64,000 nucleotides of DNA from Saccharothrix tamanrassetensis (GTDB lineage Bacteria > Actinomycetota > Actinomycetes > Mycobacteriales > Pseudonocardiaceae), in assembly GCF_014203665.1 (NCBI RefSeq), contig NZ_JACHJN010000002.1, positions 558,001-622,000 on the forward strand, given 5' to 3'. Positions 44,939 to 54,252 of the stretch are shown in pieces (position 1 is the stretch's first letter; the number at the start of each line of letters is the position of its first letter). Both the position numbers and the translations under genes were made by a program. A model generated the notes under the pieces. The model saw only the letters and a list, made by a program, of their open reading frames with translations. It was not told where the DNA came from and did no database searches.

Positions 44939-46461
44939 TTCTGTTCGCCTTCGCTGAACGCGACGGCGGTGATCTCCCAGGTCGAGGTGTCCACGGTCGG
45001 GCGGGTGTTGGCCTTCATCGCCTCGGCCGTGCACACGCCCTTGACCTCGGGTGCCGTGATGAGCTCGTCGTTGTCGACCTTGGGGATCTCACCGGAGAGC
45101 CAGCCGCCGGCGAACGCCTCCCAGTAGTGCGGGATGGAGCAGTTGCCGGCACGTCGAGCCGTGGCGGCCTGGCCGCCGATCGAGGTGATGCCGTGGTAGC
45201 AGGTGGGTTCGGCGATGCAGTAGCCCGTGTCGCAGACCTTGAGCCGGGGCGGGGTGGACTCGGCCGGGGCCTGCGCGGTCTGCGAGGTCCCGGCTTGCGC
45301 CTTCCCGCTGTTGCCCTGCCCCACCCACCACCACGTACCGAGCGCCACTACGACCGCCAGTCCGGCGGCGGCGATCACCAGCGGCCACGGCTTGCGCTTG
45401 GCGGGGGCGGTCGGCACGGAGATCGGGTACTGCACCGGATTCGGCCCGGACTGCGGGTACTGGACCGGGTTCGGCCCGGATTGCGGGTATTGGACCGGGT
45501 TGGGCCCGGACGGGGGATGCCGGCTGGGATTCGGTCCTGATTGGGGGTGGACGGGGTTCGGCCCGGACCACGAGTAGGGCGCCTGCCCGGCACCCCGGAC
45601 GGGCTCCGGCCCCGGATATGAACCGGGCATGGGCGTGAACCGCGCCGGTATCGGCCCGGGTGCCGCAGTGCCCTTGAGCTCGTCCCGCAACCGCGCCGCG
45701 CTCGGTGTCCGGTAGGCGATGTCCGGGATGAGCGCCCGGACCAGCGTCTCGTGCAGATCCGCCGGCACCCCGGCCACCGGCGGTACCGGCGACCGCAGCA
45801 CCTCCCCGAGGTGGTCGAACGACTCGACCGGCCAGGGCACCGGGCGGGGCGGCTTGCCCGCCAACAGGTCGTACAGCGTCGCGGCCAGCGCGTAGACGTC
45901 GGCGGCGGGAGTCGGCTGGGCCATCGCGAACGCCTCGGGCGGTGCGTAGCTGGGACTCAACGCATCGCGCGTGACCGTGGAACTGCCTTCGGCATCCAGC
46001 AGGGCGGCCAGCCCGAAATCAGCGAGCTTCGCCGTCCCGTACCGGTCGAGCAGGATGTTGCCCGGCTTGATGTCCCGGTGCAGCACGCCTTCCGCGTGCG
46101 CAGCCGCCAACGCGTCCGCGAGCTGGACCCCCAACTGCCGGACGCGATCGGCGGGCAGCGGCCCGTCCCGCCGGATGAGGTCGGCCAACGACCCGCCCGT
46201 GCACAACTCCATGACGAGGTAGGGCGTGCCGTGAGGGGTGTAGTCGGCGTCGTGCACGGAGACCACGTGCGGATGCCCGGACAGCCGCGCGGCGGCCTGG
46301 GCCTCCCGCAGGAACCGCCGCCGATCCCGCTCGGTCTGGAGGACCCGGTTGTCCACCTTGACCGCGACATCCCGGCTCAACTGGACCTGACGGGCCCGGT
46401 AGACGGTGGCGAACCCGCCCTGCCCCAACGGTGTCAGATCGGCCAGCCCAGGCAGCTCCAC
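44872..46461 (-). CDS. transmembrane serine/threonine protein kinase
   Basis: A 529-residue PknB-type receptor kinase. The kinase domain covers ~1-265: glycine loop LGQGGFATVYRA, Lys in VAVKV, catalytic HRDIKPGNILLD, DFGLA and the APPE motif (SYAPPEAF). A linker with SGPNPVQYPQ decapeptide repeats follows, then a membrane span (~350-372, ending GTWWWVG), and an outer domain of ~130 residues with several Cys and HYWEAFAGGWL, resembling septum-formation-type domains. No PASTA repeats are present. Start GTG 46461. Convergent overlap with the MFS gene. Confidence 0.92.
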   Translation of the reverse strand: MELPGLADLTPLGQGGFATVYRARQVQLSRDVAVKVDNRVLQTERDRRRFLREAQAAARLSGHPHVVSVHDADYTPHGTPYLVMELCTGGSLADLIRRDGPLPADRVRQLGVQLADALAAAHAEGVLHRDIKPGNILLDRYGTAKLADFGLAALLDAEGSSTVTRDALSPSYAPPEAFAMAQPTPAADVYALAATLYDLLAGKPPRPVPWPVESFDHLGEVLRSPVPPVAGVPADLHETLVRALIPDIAYRTPSAARLRDELKGTAAPGPIPARFTPMPGSYPGPEPVRGAGQAPYSWSGPNPVHPQSGPNPSRHPPSGPNPVQYPQSGPNPVQYPQSGPNPVQYPISVPTAPAKRKPWPLVIAAAGLAVVVALGTWWWVGQGNSGKAQAGTSQTAQAPAESTPPRLKVCDTGYCIAEPTCYHGITSIGGQAATARRAGNCSIPHYWEAFAGGWLSGEIPKVDNDELITAPEVKGVCTAEAMKANTRPTVDTSTWEITAVAFSEGEQNYFHCFAKDPDSGEMTTSAFGS

Positions 46462-46556
46462 GCGGCGACTCTAACCCGGCACCCCGACATCGCCGCTGCT
46501 CGGCCGCCTCTCCGAGCCCCTCGGACCAGCGGGAGCCGGGCCTCGGGTGTTCTCGG

Positions 46557-47132
46557 CTATGAGGTCTTGGCAGCGGCCTTCGCGGCCTTCTTGAAATCGC
46601 GCACCTCGGCCAGCGTCGCCTTGTCCAGGACGTCGGCGACACTCCGGCGCGAGCCGTCCTCGCCGTAGGCCCCGGCAGCCTGCCGCCACCCCTTCGGCTG
46701 CACACCGAGCTGCTTCCCGAGCAGGGCGAGAAAGATCCGCGCCTTCTGGTCGCCGAACCCGGGCAGGTCCTTGAGCCGCTTGAGGACCTCCTTGCCGTCC
46801 GGCTCGCCCCGGGTCCAGATGGTGGCGGGGTCGCCGTCGTAGTGCTCGATCAGGTGCTGGGCGAGGGTCTGCAGGCGCTTGGCCATGGAGCCGGGGAAGC
46901 GGTGGACGGCCGGCTTCTCGGCGACGATGGCGGCGAACTCCTCCGGGTCGGCCTCGGCGATCCGGTGCACGTTCAGCCCAGCCATGCGGTCGGCGATGTC
47001 CTTCGGGCCCCGGAACGCCTTCTCCATGGGGATCTGCTGGTCCAGCAACATGCCGACGAGCAGGGCGAACATGTCCTCGGCCAACAGTTCGTCGGCCTCC
47101 GGGTTCTGGGCCAGGCACACCTTCGAGCTCAT
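46557..47132 (-). CDS. HhH-GPD-type base-excision repair protein
   Basis: A 191-residue DNA-glycosylase-like protein of the endonuclease III/HhH-GPD superfamily (actinobacterial small type). The hairpin-helix-hairpin is LKDLPGFGDQKARIFLALLG. The catalytic Asp and Lys of Nth-type enzymes cannot be assigned with confidence. ATG 47132 gives MSSKVCLAQNPEADELL. The open frame extends to 47285 but the extra part is not family-like. Two truncated copies of a related gene's 5' end occur at 55342-55514 and 56621-56793. It marks the left edge of the accessory island. Confidence 0.88.
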   Translation of the reverse strand: MSSKVCLAQNPEADELLAEDMFALLVGMLLDQQIPMEKAFRGPKDIADRMAGLNVHRIAEADPEEFAAIVAEKPAVHRFPGSMAKRLQTLAQHLIEHYDGDPATIWTRGEPDGKEVLKRLKDLPGFGDQKARIFLALLGKQLGVQPKGWRQAAGAYGEDGSRRSVADVLDKATLAEVRDFKKAAKAAAKTS

Positions 47133-47320
47133 GGCGGAAGCATCCCACGACCTTGCTGACCGTGCTGCACCCGACAACAGGAAGCGCAGAGGGGGACTGC
47201 TGTTCGAAGGCCTGGGTGCGATAACACTATGCCGGAGCCCCTGCGGTAGCTGGCATGGCGGCCGGGATCGTGGAAACTTCTCCACCCGAAGATCGTTGGA
47301 AAGCGAAAGTTCGGCTCAGA

Positions 47321-48141
47321 TCACGTCTGACGTGGCCAGTTTGCGGGTCGTTTGAAGCAGGTCAGAGCTCGGGCAAGGGTAAGGGATCCGCAGTGGTTGT
47401 CGTCGTGGTGTACGTAGCGGATCGTCAGGCGTCGGTAGCCGGTCAGCCAGGAGATCGTGCGTTCGACAACCCCGCGGTGGCGGCCGAGTCGGTCGGTACA
47501 GTCGATGCCCTTGCGGGCGATGTGCGGGATGATGCCGCGGTGGCGTAACCAGTGGCGGAGGCGCTCGACGTTGTGAGATTTGTCGGCGTGCAGCTTCACG
47601 ATCGGAAGCGGCACGGGCCGCGCCGTGATCGGACGCGCGAGATGGCTGTCAGCATGGGTTCGAGGGCTTGGCTGTCGTGCAGGTTGGCCGCCGAGACCCC
47701 GACCGCGAGCAGCAGGCCGGTCCGCTTGGACACCACGTGGATCTTCGAGCCGGGCTTGCCCCGGTCGGCCGGGTTCGGACTGGTCAGGTCGCCCTCTTTC
47801 GCCCGGACCGAGGCGGCGTCCCGGATCCCCGCGACCAGTCGACCTCTCCTTATGAGGTAAGTCGGTCGAGCACGGGGCCTGGTGCAGCCGCCGCCACAAC
47901 GCCGCCTTCGTCCACTGGGTGAACCGTCGGTGCGCGGTCGGCATGGTGATCCCAAACGACGGCGGCAGCTCCCGCAACCACGGGGCAGCACGTGGACGAT
48001 CGCGATGAACACCGTCCGGTCGTCCACCGGCGCCGTTCCACCATCCTGCGGACGCGCCGTGAACTTCGGGATCAACGGCTCCGCCAATCCCCGCAGCTCA
48101 TCGGGCGCCAACCGAAACGACAACCGATCAACCACGACCAA
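47321..48141 (-). pseudogene. decayed IS5-type transposase
   Basis: Remains of an IS5-family DDE transposase split over two frames with at least three frame changes (near 47985, 47850 and 47605). Recognisable pieces in order are DDRTVFIAIVHVL, LPPSFGITMPTAHRRFTQW, VRAKEGDLTSPNPADRGKPGSKIHV, ANLHDSQALEPM, KLHADKSHN (Asp) and RHRGVVERTISWLTGYRRL (Glu). IS5 relatives normally need at most one programmed shift, so this copy is inactive. Clear terminal repeats were not found. It sits between the HhH-GPD gene and the DUF262 nuclease gene. Confidence 0.85.
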
Positions 48142-48180
48142 AGATCATGATAAGAGGTTCAATGCCACGTGGGACCTGGT

Positions 48181-50019
48181 CTAAATCCTGAATACTTTGC
48201 AAGCGAGCTCGAATAGCTTTCGGGCACGTGCCCGGACCTTGCCTGCATCCCAATCTCCGTATTCTCCCAATGAGCGGGCTCCGGGGGCTCCGGTGGTGGC
48301 GTATAGGCCGACTTTGTCGATGAACTCCCGGTTTCCGGCCTTGCGGTTGTCCAGTGAATCGAGAATGGCCAGATTGCCGAGCTCGTGTTTTACTGCTTCA
48401 AGCTGGTTGACGACGACTTGGGCATTTTCAGGGTAGATATGTTCAATGCTGATCTTCTCCAGATCGACTATCACGCTGCTTTGATATGTAGGAGAACCTT
48501 CAGCGCCTCGCGAAAGCCAAGGCCAGTAAGCGTCGAGCGTTGTGAGAAGCTCTTTGATATTGTTTCTCTGACTCGGCCAGTCGTACCGCAGCTTGTCATT
48601 CAGATTCGCCTTAAACTGGTGGTCGGCCGCCTTGGTGGCGATGAGTTTACGAAGGTTGTTGCGCAGACTGTTCCAGTTGTCGAAAGTACGCTCGAAATTG
48701 CGAATCTCCCTGGCGCTCCGGTAGTAGTGCGCACTGGCGGCGCTTGCGTGTCCGTCACAGATGTTCTTGTAGCGGAATGCGAACAACTCCAGCATATGGA
48801 CCAGTTCGGCGAACTGTCGTTCACTCCGGCATGCGCGAGCAGAAAGTAGCAGTGGTAGCGCTAGTTCGTGTTTCAGGAGGGCGACAAGGTGCTTAAGCCG
48901 TTGACGCTGCCAGTCATTGACTGCCGACGTCAGTTCCGACTCGGCGTATGGCCAGCGTCCATCTTTCATCGACAGGTACCAGAAGAATTCTCGTTTGATT
49001 CGTTCGACCTCCTCGACCACTCTGTCCGGGTCGTGCAGGCCAATGCTGTTTGGGGAGAAAAGAAGGTCGACCACGTCGTCGTACAGGCGATCCCTCCCTG
49101 CTCTCTCACCCTTGTGGGAAGGGTAATAAGTTCGCAGGAATGCATCGACCTGGTCGCCGGAATAGGCGAGGATGTCGTCCCAGTGCGATGCAACTCGCTC
49201 TCGCTTGTCGTCTTCCTTGTCGAGCAGCTCGAGCGTGTGGCTGCGCAAGAGGTCCGAGACCGTGAGACGTGCCCCGCGATCGTTGAGAACCGAGAACAGG
49301 CGATAGCCGCCCCGTTTGTCGTCGGTGACAATGTGGATTACAAATGTGTGGACGAGAACTTTGTCCCGAAGCTGTTGCAAACTTTTGAGTCTAAGGTCCC
49401 CATCACTGATTTTTCTAAGCGGGACTATGAGACTTTCGTGAAGCCGATTCCACGCTTCGACCAACCGCTTATGGCTTACCCGTGACTGCTCGCCCAGGCT
49501 GGGGACCTTGCCGCGCAGCAGTGACTGGAATACGTCATCGTCTGCCTGCCCGAGTCGTAGTCGCGGCCGGCGCGACTTGAGGCCAGCGGCGGTGTCGTAC
49601 GAGTCATAGAAGAGGTATTTTTCAACGGTCTCTTCGTAAAATATCTCAAACCGTTGTGAAACCTTGACGTCAGTTGTCGATTCGGCGGTCTCCTTGGCGA
49701 ACATGGCGATGCACGACAAGAGGATGCAAAAGGTGGTTATCCTCTGCTGTCCGTCGACAATTTCGTGGTAAATAGCCTGCGCCTCGGTGTGGTCATGAGA
49801 CTCGATGGCCACCATGGAGCCAAAGAAATGATTCTCGTCGTCGCCGGAATCGTCGCATATGCGCTTGATGTCCTCGATGAGGTCGTCGACCGAGTCGGTG
49901 TCCCACGCGTACGGGCGCTGATAGCGTGGCACCCTGAAGGGAGCTCGCTTCTCGAGTAGAACTCCTACAGGGAGGCTGCTTGGCTTAACTGAGCTTGCAC
50001 CCATGGGGGTAGATGACAT
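48181..50019 (-). CDS. single-chain GmrSD/SspE-like restriction nuclease (DUF262-DUF1524)
   Basis: A 612-residue defence protein. The N-terminal DUF262 (ParB/Srx-like NTPase) domain shows FRVPRYQRPYAW (~28-39), NHFFGSMV and the DGQQR motif at 89-93. The C-terminal DUF1524 HNH-type nuclease shows IEHIYPEN (His ~527), ELGNLAIL and LDNRKAGN. Fused forms include GmrSD-type enzymes that cut glucosylated-hmC DNA and SspE, which senses phosphorothioated host DNA; no dnd/ssp genes are in view, so a modification-dependent type IV role is the simpler reading. GC content is visibly lower than in core genes. ATG 50019 or 50004. Confidence 0.85.
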   Translation of the reverse strand: MSSTPMGASSVKPSSLPVGVLLEKRAPFRVPRYQRPYAWDTDSVDDLIEDIKRICDDSGDDENHFFGSMVAIESHDHTEAQAIYHEIVDGQQRITTFCILLSCIAMFAKETAESTTDVKVSQRFEIFYEETVEKYLFYDSYDTAAGLKSRRPRLRLGQADDDVFQSLLRGKVPSLGEQSRVSHKRLVEAWNRLHESLIVPLRKISDGDLRLKSLQQLRDKVLVHTFVIHIVTDDKRGGYRLFSVLNDRGARLTVSDLLRSHTLELLDKEDDKRERVASHWDDILAYSGDQVDAFLRTYYPSHKGERAGRDRLYDDVVDLLFSPNSIGLHDPDRVVEEVERIKREFFWYLSMKDGRWPYAESELTSAVNDWQRQRLKHLVALLKHELALPLLLSARACRSERQFAELVHMLELFAFRYKNICDGHASAASAHYYRSAREIRNFERTFDNWNSLRNNLRKLIATKAADHQFKANLNDKLRYDWPSQRNNIKELLTTLDAYWPWLSRGAEGSPTYQSSVIVDLEKISIEHIYPENAQVVVNQLEAVKHELGNLAILDSLDNRKAGNREFIDKVGLYATTGAPGARSLGEYGDWDAGKVRARARKLFELACKVFRI

Positions 50020-50093
50020 GGGCGAAGTATGCCCTCTTCTGCTGCTCGCATCGCGCAGACTGGATACTTCGTCACCTGTTTGGAGTAGTCTTC

Positions 50094-50124
50094 AGCTGTA
50101 AAGTGCTCGATTCCTTACAGCTGC
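50094..50124. promoter_or_regulatory. inverted repeat upstream of the DUF262 nuclease gene
   Basis: CAGCTGTAA (50094-50102) and TTACAGCTG (50116-50124) form a perfect nine-base inverted repeat, 75 bases before the gene's start. A second one (CGAAGTAT 50023-50030 / ATACTTCG 50065-50072) lies immediately upstream of the start. Either could be an operator or an RNA structure. Confidence 0.45.
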
Positions 50125-50338
50125 GGGTGAGGTCGCTGAAGGCGTTCCGGCCAATTAGGCGACAGGCCGCAGCAGATCGCGGTTTCGTAATGTATTGAGC
50201 CCGAAATCAAGTAATAATGGTTCTGGCTTAACATGAGGCGATCCTCGGGAGTTCGTAACTTGGTCTGGCGGACTGCGCCGCTTGAGTGCTTATCGGTCGA
50301 GCGCTCCCAAGGCCGGGCTGAGATGCGGGGCCATGCGC

Positions 50339-51840
50339 CAATGCCACTAAGTTAGGGCGGGTCGGTAGAATTCGGTCATGACACGCGCCGGTGGGGACGG
50401 GGTCTCGGGTAATGTCGATCGTGGGGTTCGTTTGGTCGATCGGATCTCGCTGGGGGTGTTGGCCGATGTGGTTCTGTGTGATGTCGTCGAGGATGTGCTG
50501 GCCGAGATGGGGAAACGGGAGCAGCGGACACGGTTGTTGCCGGCGCATGTGATGGTGCGTTTCTGTCAGGCGATGTGCCTGTTTCCCGACGACGACTACG
50601 AAAAGGTCATGCGGAAGCTTGTCGGGTCGTTGAGGATGATGGGATCGTGGCGTTCGGAGTGGCGGGTTCCCACGACTTCGGCGATCACCCAGGCACGGCA
50701 GCGACTCGGGTCGGAACCGTTGCGTTTGTTGTTCGAGCGTCTTGCCGTGCCCGTGGCCGAGTCCGGTACGCGGGGAGCGTGGCTGGGCACCCGCAGGATC
50801 ATGGCCGTGGACGGGTTCACCCTGGATCTCCCGGACACGCCGGACAATGTCTCGGAATTCGGGAAGAGCAACAACGAGCGGAAAGCGAGCGGGTTCCCGC
50901 AGGCGCTGGTGGTGGCCTTGGCGGAATGCGGCTCGCACGCCATCGTGGACGCCACGCCCAGTGGCTACCGGGGTGACGAGAAAGCCCTCGCCAGGCTGGT
51001 CCTGGGCTCGGTCGAGCCCGACATGCTGATCACCGCCGACCGGAACTTCTACAGCTACGACTGTGGGGCGAATTCGTCGACACCGGCGCCGACCTGCTGT
51101 GGAGGGTCGGCTCCAAAGTGGAGCTGCCGGTGCTGGACTGGCTGCCCGACGGCTCCTACACCTCGATCCTGATCCATCCCCGGGTCCGTGACGGCCGCCG
51201 CAGGAACCTGATCGCCGACGCCCGCGCGGGACAGGACGTCGATCCCGATCACGGGTTTCCGGTCCGGGTCGTGGAATACGAGATCCCCGACCGCGACGGC
51301 AACGGCGAGTTGATCTGCGTGGTCACCACCATCGCCGATCCCGCCGAGGCCACCGCGGCCGAACTCGCCTGGGCCTACCACCAACGATGGGAGATCGAAT
51401 CCGCGTTCGACGAGATCAAAACCCACCAACGCGGCCCCGCCCGCATACTGCGGTCCAAATCCCCGGACATGGTCCGACAGGAGATCTGGGCACTACTGCT
51501 CACCCACTACGCCATCCGCACCCTCATGTGCCGCGCCGCCGACGAAGCCGACGTCGACCCCGACCGACTGTCCTTCACACGCTCCCTCAGGGTCGTCCGC
51601 CGCCAGGTCACCGACCAGGCGGACTTTTCCCCCTGAACACCGGACACAAGCACTCCTCGACACCGTCGCCGAAATACTCCGCAAACGCACCACGGCACGA
51701 CGCAACCGCACCTGCCCACGAGTGATAAAAAGCGGACGCCACAACTCCTACAGAATCAAAAGAATCACCGACCACAGCACCACACACGCCGGACCATTCA
51801 CCATCCGACTCCGCTGACCAGTCCTAACTTAGTGGCATTG
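50339..51840 (+). mobile_element. IS4-family insertion sequence with 10-bp target duplication
   Basis: A 1502-base element. Its ends are 18-base perfect inverted repeats: CAATGCCACTAAGTTAGG at 50339-50356 and its complement at 51823-51840. The flanks carry a 10-base direct repeat GGCCATGCGC (50329-50338 and 51841-51850), the target-site duplication. It contains one IS4-type transposase gene, interrupted by two frameshifts. It landed between the two divergent restriction genes. Confidence 0.93.
50378..51814 (+). pseudogene. IS4-family transposase, two frameshifts
   Basis: An IS4-type DDE transposase of about 478 residues in its reconstructed form. The first part (50378-~51060) holds the N-terminal domain and IMAVDGFTLDLPDTPDN (first Asp) and LITADRNFYSYD (second Asp). 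At ~51061 one base appears missing: the next frame continues LWGEFVDTGADLLWRVGSKVELPVLDW and AYHQRWEIESAFDEIK (Glu). At the TTTTCCCCC run near 51625-51633 the frame shifts back, continuing PEHRTQALLDTVAEILRKR to the TGA at 51814-51816. The two shifts compensate. Whether both are real or one is a sequencing artefact cannot be told here. Confidence 0.85.
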
Positions 51841-51992
51841 GGCCATGCGCTGGGCTCGAAGAGCGACGGACACCAGCACTATGATAGGTAGTCGCATCAG
51901 GTCATTATCTGTGGGCGCTGCGCTTCCTAGTGCTCAGGCGTGATGGGTAGTTCAGTTGGACCGCTGTCCAACTCCGATAGGCGTGATCGCGT

Positions 51993-52008
51993 TCGAACAC
52001 ATGTTCGC
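51993..52008. promoter_or_regulatory. SOS-box-like site before the Mrr-like gene
   Basis: TCGAAC-ACAT-GTTCGC matches eleven of the twelve specified positions of the LexA consensus TCGAACN4GTTCGA. It overlaps the expected -35 region of a promoter whose -10 would be TACTAT at 52017-52022, six bases before the GTG start. Confidence 0.65.
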
Positions 52009-52028
52009 CATCCTGCTACTATGAGCTC

Positions 52029-53315
52029 GTGTCGAAGGCTACGATCGGGTTCGCTGACGCTGCCGAACGAGTGCTACGTGGTGCAGGCGGTGGCCCCCTT
52101 CACTACCGTGATATTACTCAGCGAGCTGTCGAGTCGAACTTTATTGAGCCGAAGAGCAGTACACCCTGGGTGTACATGGCCGCCGCGATATCTCAAGACA
52201 ATCGCCGTCGTGTCAGCCGTGGAGAAACCGAAAGATTTACCGGCAATGGTCGAGGCTATTTTAGCCTGAGCTACAGTATTGACGGAGTCGAGGCGAGCGT
52301 ATCCGAATGGAATGAAAAGGTCAAGAGTCGGATGCGGGGCCAGCTCCATGCCATGGAACCGGTTGCTTTCGAGCAGCTCATAGGAAACCTTCTGGAGCGG
52401 ATGGGCTTCGAAGATATCGAAGTTACCCAACGGTCCAAGGACGGTGGAATTGATGTTCGCGGAATCCTCACCATCGGTCCGATGACGAGGTTCCCTGCGG
52501 CTGTGCAGGTCAAAAGGTGGAAAAGGACGGTCGGGGCGACGGTCGTTCGTGACCTTCGCGGCGCGATCAGTATTCATGAAAGAGGTATCCTAGTCACGAC
52601 TTCGGCCTTCTCTTCGGATGCAAAGCGTGAGGCTGAAGCGGAGGCCAAGTTGCCGATCGGCTTGATAGAAGGCAGTGAACTGGTCGATCTTCTTGCTCAA
52701 TATGAACTGGGTTTCCGGAAGCGAAGTGTCGTAGTGCTCGATCTGAATGAGGACCTCTTCAGTGGGCAGGTCGAGGCTGTCGAACCATCGAGTCCGAGTA
52801 CTGATTGGTTCAAGCTGAACACAGCTAGCGCAGAGCGGCGCTTTACGATATATCGAACGTTGGGCAGAGTCTCTGCTGTCGAGGCCGTGGTTGCTATGTT
52901 GCAAATAGCACGCGAAAAGCGCAATTTTGACGAATATGTCAATGACTTTCAGCGGCGGTTCAGCTCAATCACTGTGCGCGCTATGGCGGAGAGGTATGCT
53001 CGAGCTATTGTATCGCTAGGTTTTGCCGATATCGTAAATGGATCACTGTCTCTGACTGGCGACGGTAAGGAGTTTCTTGATGGTGAACGGATGGAGCGAA
53101 ATGTAATACTGGCCCGTCAATTGCGGGTTCGTATCTACGGTGTCGCAGAGCTGGAGCAGGAGATCGCTCAGGATTCATCCCTGGATGGAGAGAGTCTTTT
53201 TGTGGCACTTAAAGGGCGAGGTCTGGACCTGTTGACCGAAACGCGCTTCAGGCATATTGTTGAGTGGTGTGCCGGGGTGGGCATGATCGATAAGAGGTCC
53301 GGTAGAGTTCGATAA
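52029..53315 (+). CDS. Mrr-like restriction endonuclease with HARE-HTH domain
   Basis: A 428-residue type IV-like restriction enzyme. Residues 1-~80 form a HARE-HTH/winged-helix domain (FADAAERVLRGAGGGPLHYRDITQRAVES...). The Mrr catalytic domain (~100-225) has Glu115 (AFEQLIGNLLERMGF), Asp142 (DGGIDVRG) and Gln160-x-Lys162 (AVQVKRW), the complete PD-(D/E)xK set. Residues ~250-428 are a helical C-terminal region without a recognised family. Codon use is much less GC-biased than in core genes. The GTG start has no Shine-Dalgarno; a -10 TACTAT six bases before it suggests leaderless translation. It probably cuts modified foreign DNA; the SOS-like site implies damage-linked control. Confidence 0.87.
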   Translation: MSKATIGFADAAERVLRGAGGGPLHYRDITQRAVESNFIEPKSSTPWVYMAAAISQDNRRRVSRGETERFTGNGRGYFSLSYSIDGVEASVSEWNEKVKSRMRGQLHAMEPVAFEQLIGNLLERMGFEDIEVTQRSKDGGIDVRGILTIGPMTRFPAAVQVKRWKRTVGATVVRDLRGAISIHERGILVTTSAFSSDAKREAEAEAKLPIGLIEGSELVDLLAQYELGFRKRSVVVLDLNEDLFSGQVEAVEPSSPSTDWFKLNTASAERRFTIYRTLGRVSAVEAVVAMLQIAREKRNFDEYVNDFQRRFSSITVRAMAERYARAIVSLGFADIVNGSLSLTGDGKEFLDGERMERNVILARQLRVRIYGVAELEQEIAQDSSLDGESLFVALKGRGLDLLTETRFRHIVEWCAGVGMIDKRSGRVR

Positions 53316-54252
53316 ACTTCCCATGGACTTTTGGGAAGTACGTGAAATTTTACTGGCTTTGCTTATTGGTTTTTATAGCGTAATTGAGGAAGCTGGCGGA
53401 GAGTTGAGGGCCGATGGACGCTGCGCAGTACGCGGCGGGCGACGTGGGCGCGTTCGGCGGTGGTGTGGGTGGCGAGGTTGGCCAGGGGGCGGTTGTCGGC
53501 CTAGTCCCGGACGGACTCGGCGGGGTTGCAGTCGGTGTGGCGCGGGTGGCGTAAGACCGGGCAAGAAGTCGGCGGCGGTGTAGCCCTCCTGGTCTCCGTC
53601 CCGACCGCAGCCGTGTCGTCCGGTCACCTGGGTGGGTAGTAGCGGACGGAGGCTACGGACGCTCCGTCTAGAGATAATTCCGGAGACCTCTACGACAGGC
53701 TCTGCCGACCAGAGACCAGGCGCGGCGCAGGAGCAGGCTTAGCGTGTTCCCGTCAAGGAAACAGGTCCAGCCCCGGATCCGCGCTGCGGGGTTGCCGCTG
53801 GCCATACTTCGACTCTCCGAGTTGCCACCGCGACCCGGTCGCGTTGCAGTGCCGACCGGCCGGTGCCTTCCAGGATCAGCCCACCGTCCCAGCAGTCGCC
53901 GCAACACTCTTCCCAGGGTCTGGTGGTCCGCCCTCGTCGGTCTCCGGATTACTCGTGGGCGATCCGGGCCAACGTCCAGCGCCGGTTCGACCTCCTCGCG
54001 GCCTGTCTTGGTCCGGTGTCATCAGCACCATATGGAACTGTGCGCCCATCGGAGACGGCCGCGTCGCTGGTGGGCCGCCCATCACAGCTCTTGCGCGCCA
54101 TCGTCGACCCAGGACCCTGTCATACGCAACCCTCCGTCTCGACACCTTTAGTAACCTCGCGACCTCGGCCCACCGGAACCCTGGGCAAAGAGCTCCGCCG
54201 CCGGCCTTGTGTCCTGCGTCTGAAGTTCGTTGAGTAAGTGTGGGTTTGGTCG
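53316..54252. other. 937-bp stretch without a recognisable gene
   Basis: GC rises sharply after 53400. Short open frames exist on both strands but none has a ribosome site or recognisable protein, and their compositions (Arg/Gly or Pro/Arg-rich) are typical of shadows. The stretch could be eroded mobile-element debris between the Mrr-like gene and the IS630-type transposase. No terminator or operator was identified. Confidence 0.5.

Noticed and set aside
47321..48180. Functional IS5 element using programmed frameshifting
   Set aside because: At least three frame changes and no identifiable terminal repeats or target duplication indicate decay instead.
48181..50019. Assignment as SspE of a phosphorothioation defence system
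   Set aside because: The domain order would fit, but no dnd or ssp modification genes are visible in the window, so only a general GmrSD/SspE-like call is supported.
53323..53583. 86-codon frame after the Mrr-like gene
   Set aside because: No ribosome site, an Arg/Gly/Cys-rich translation, and an abrupt GC change within the frame indicate chance or debris.
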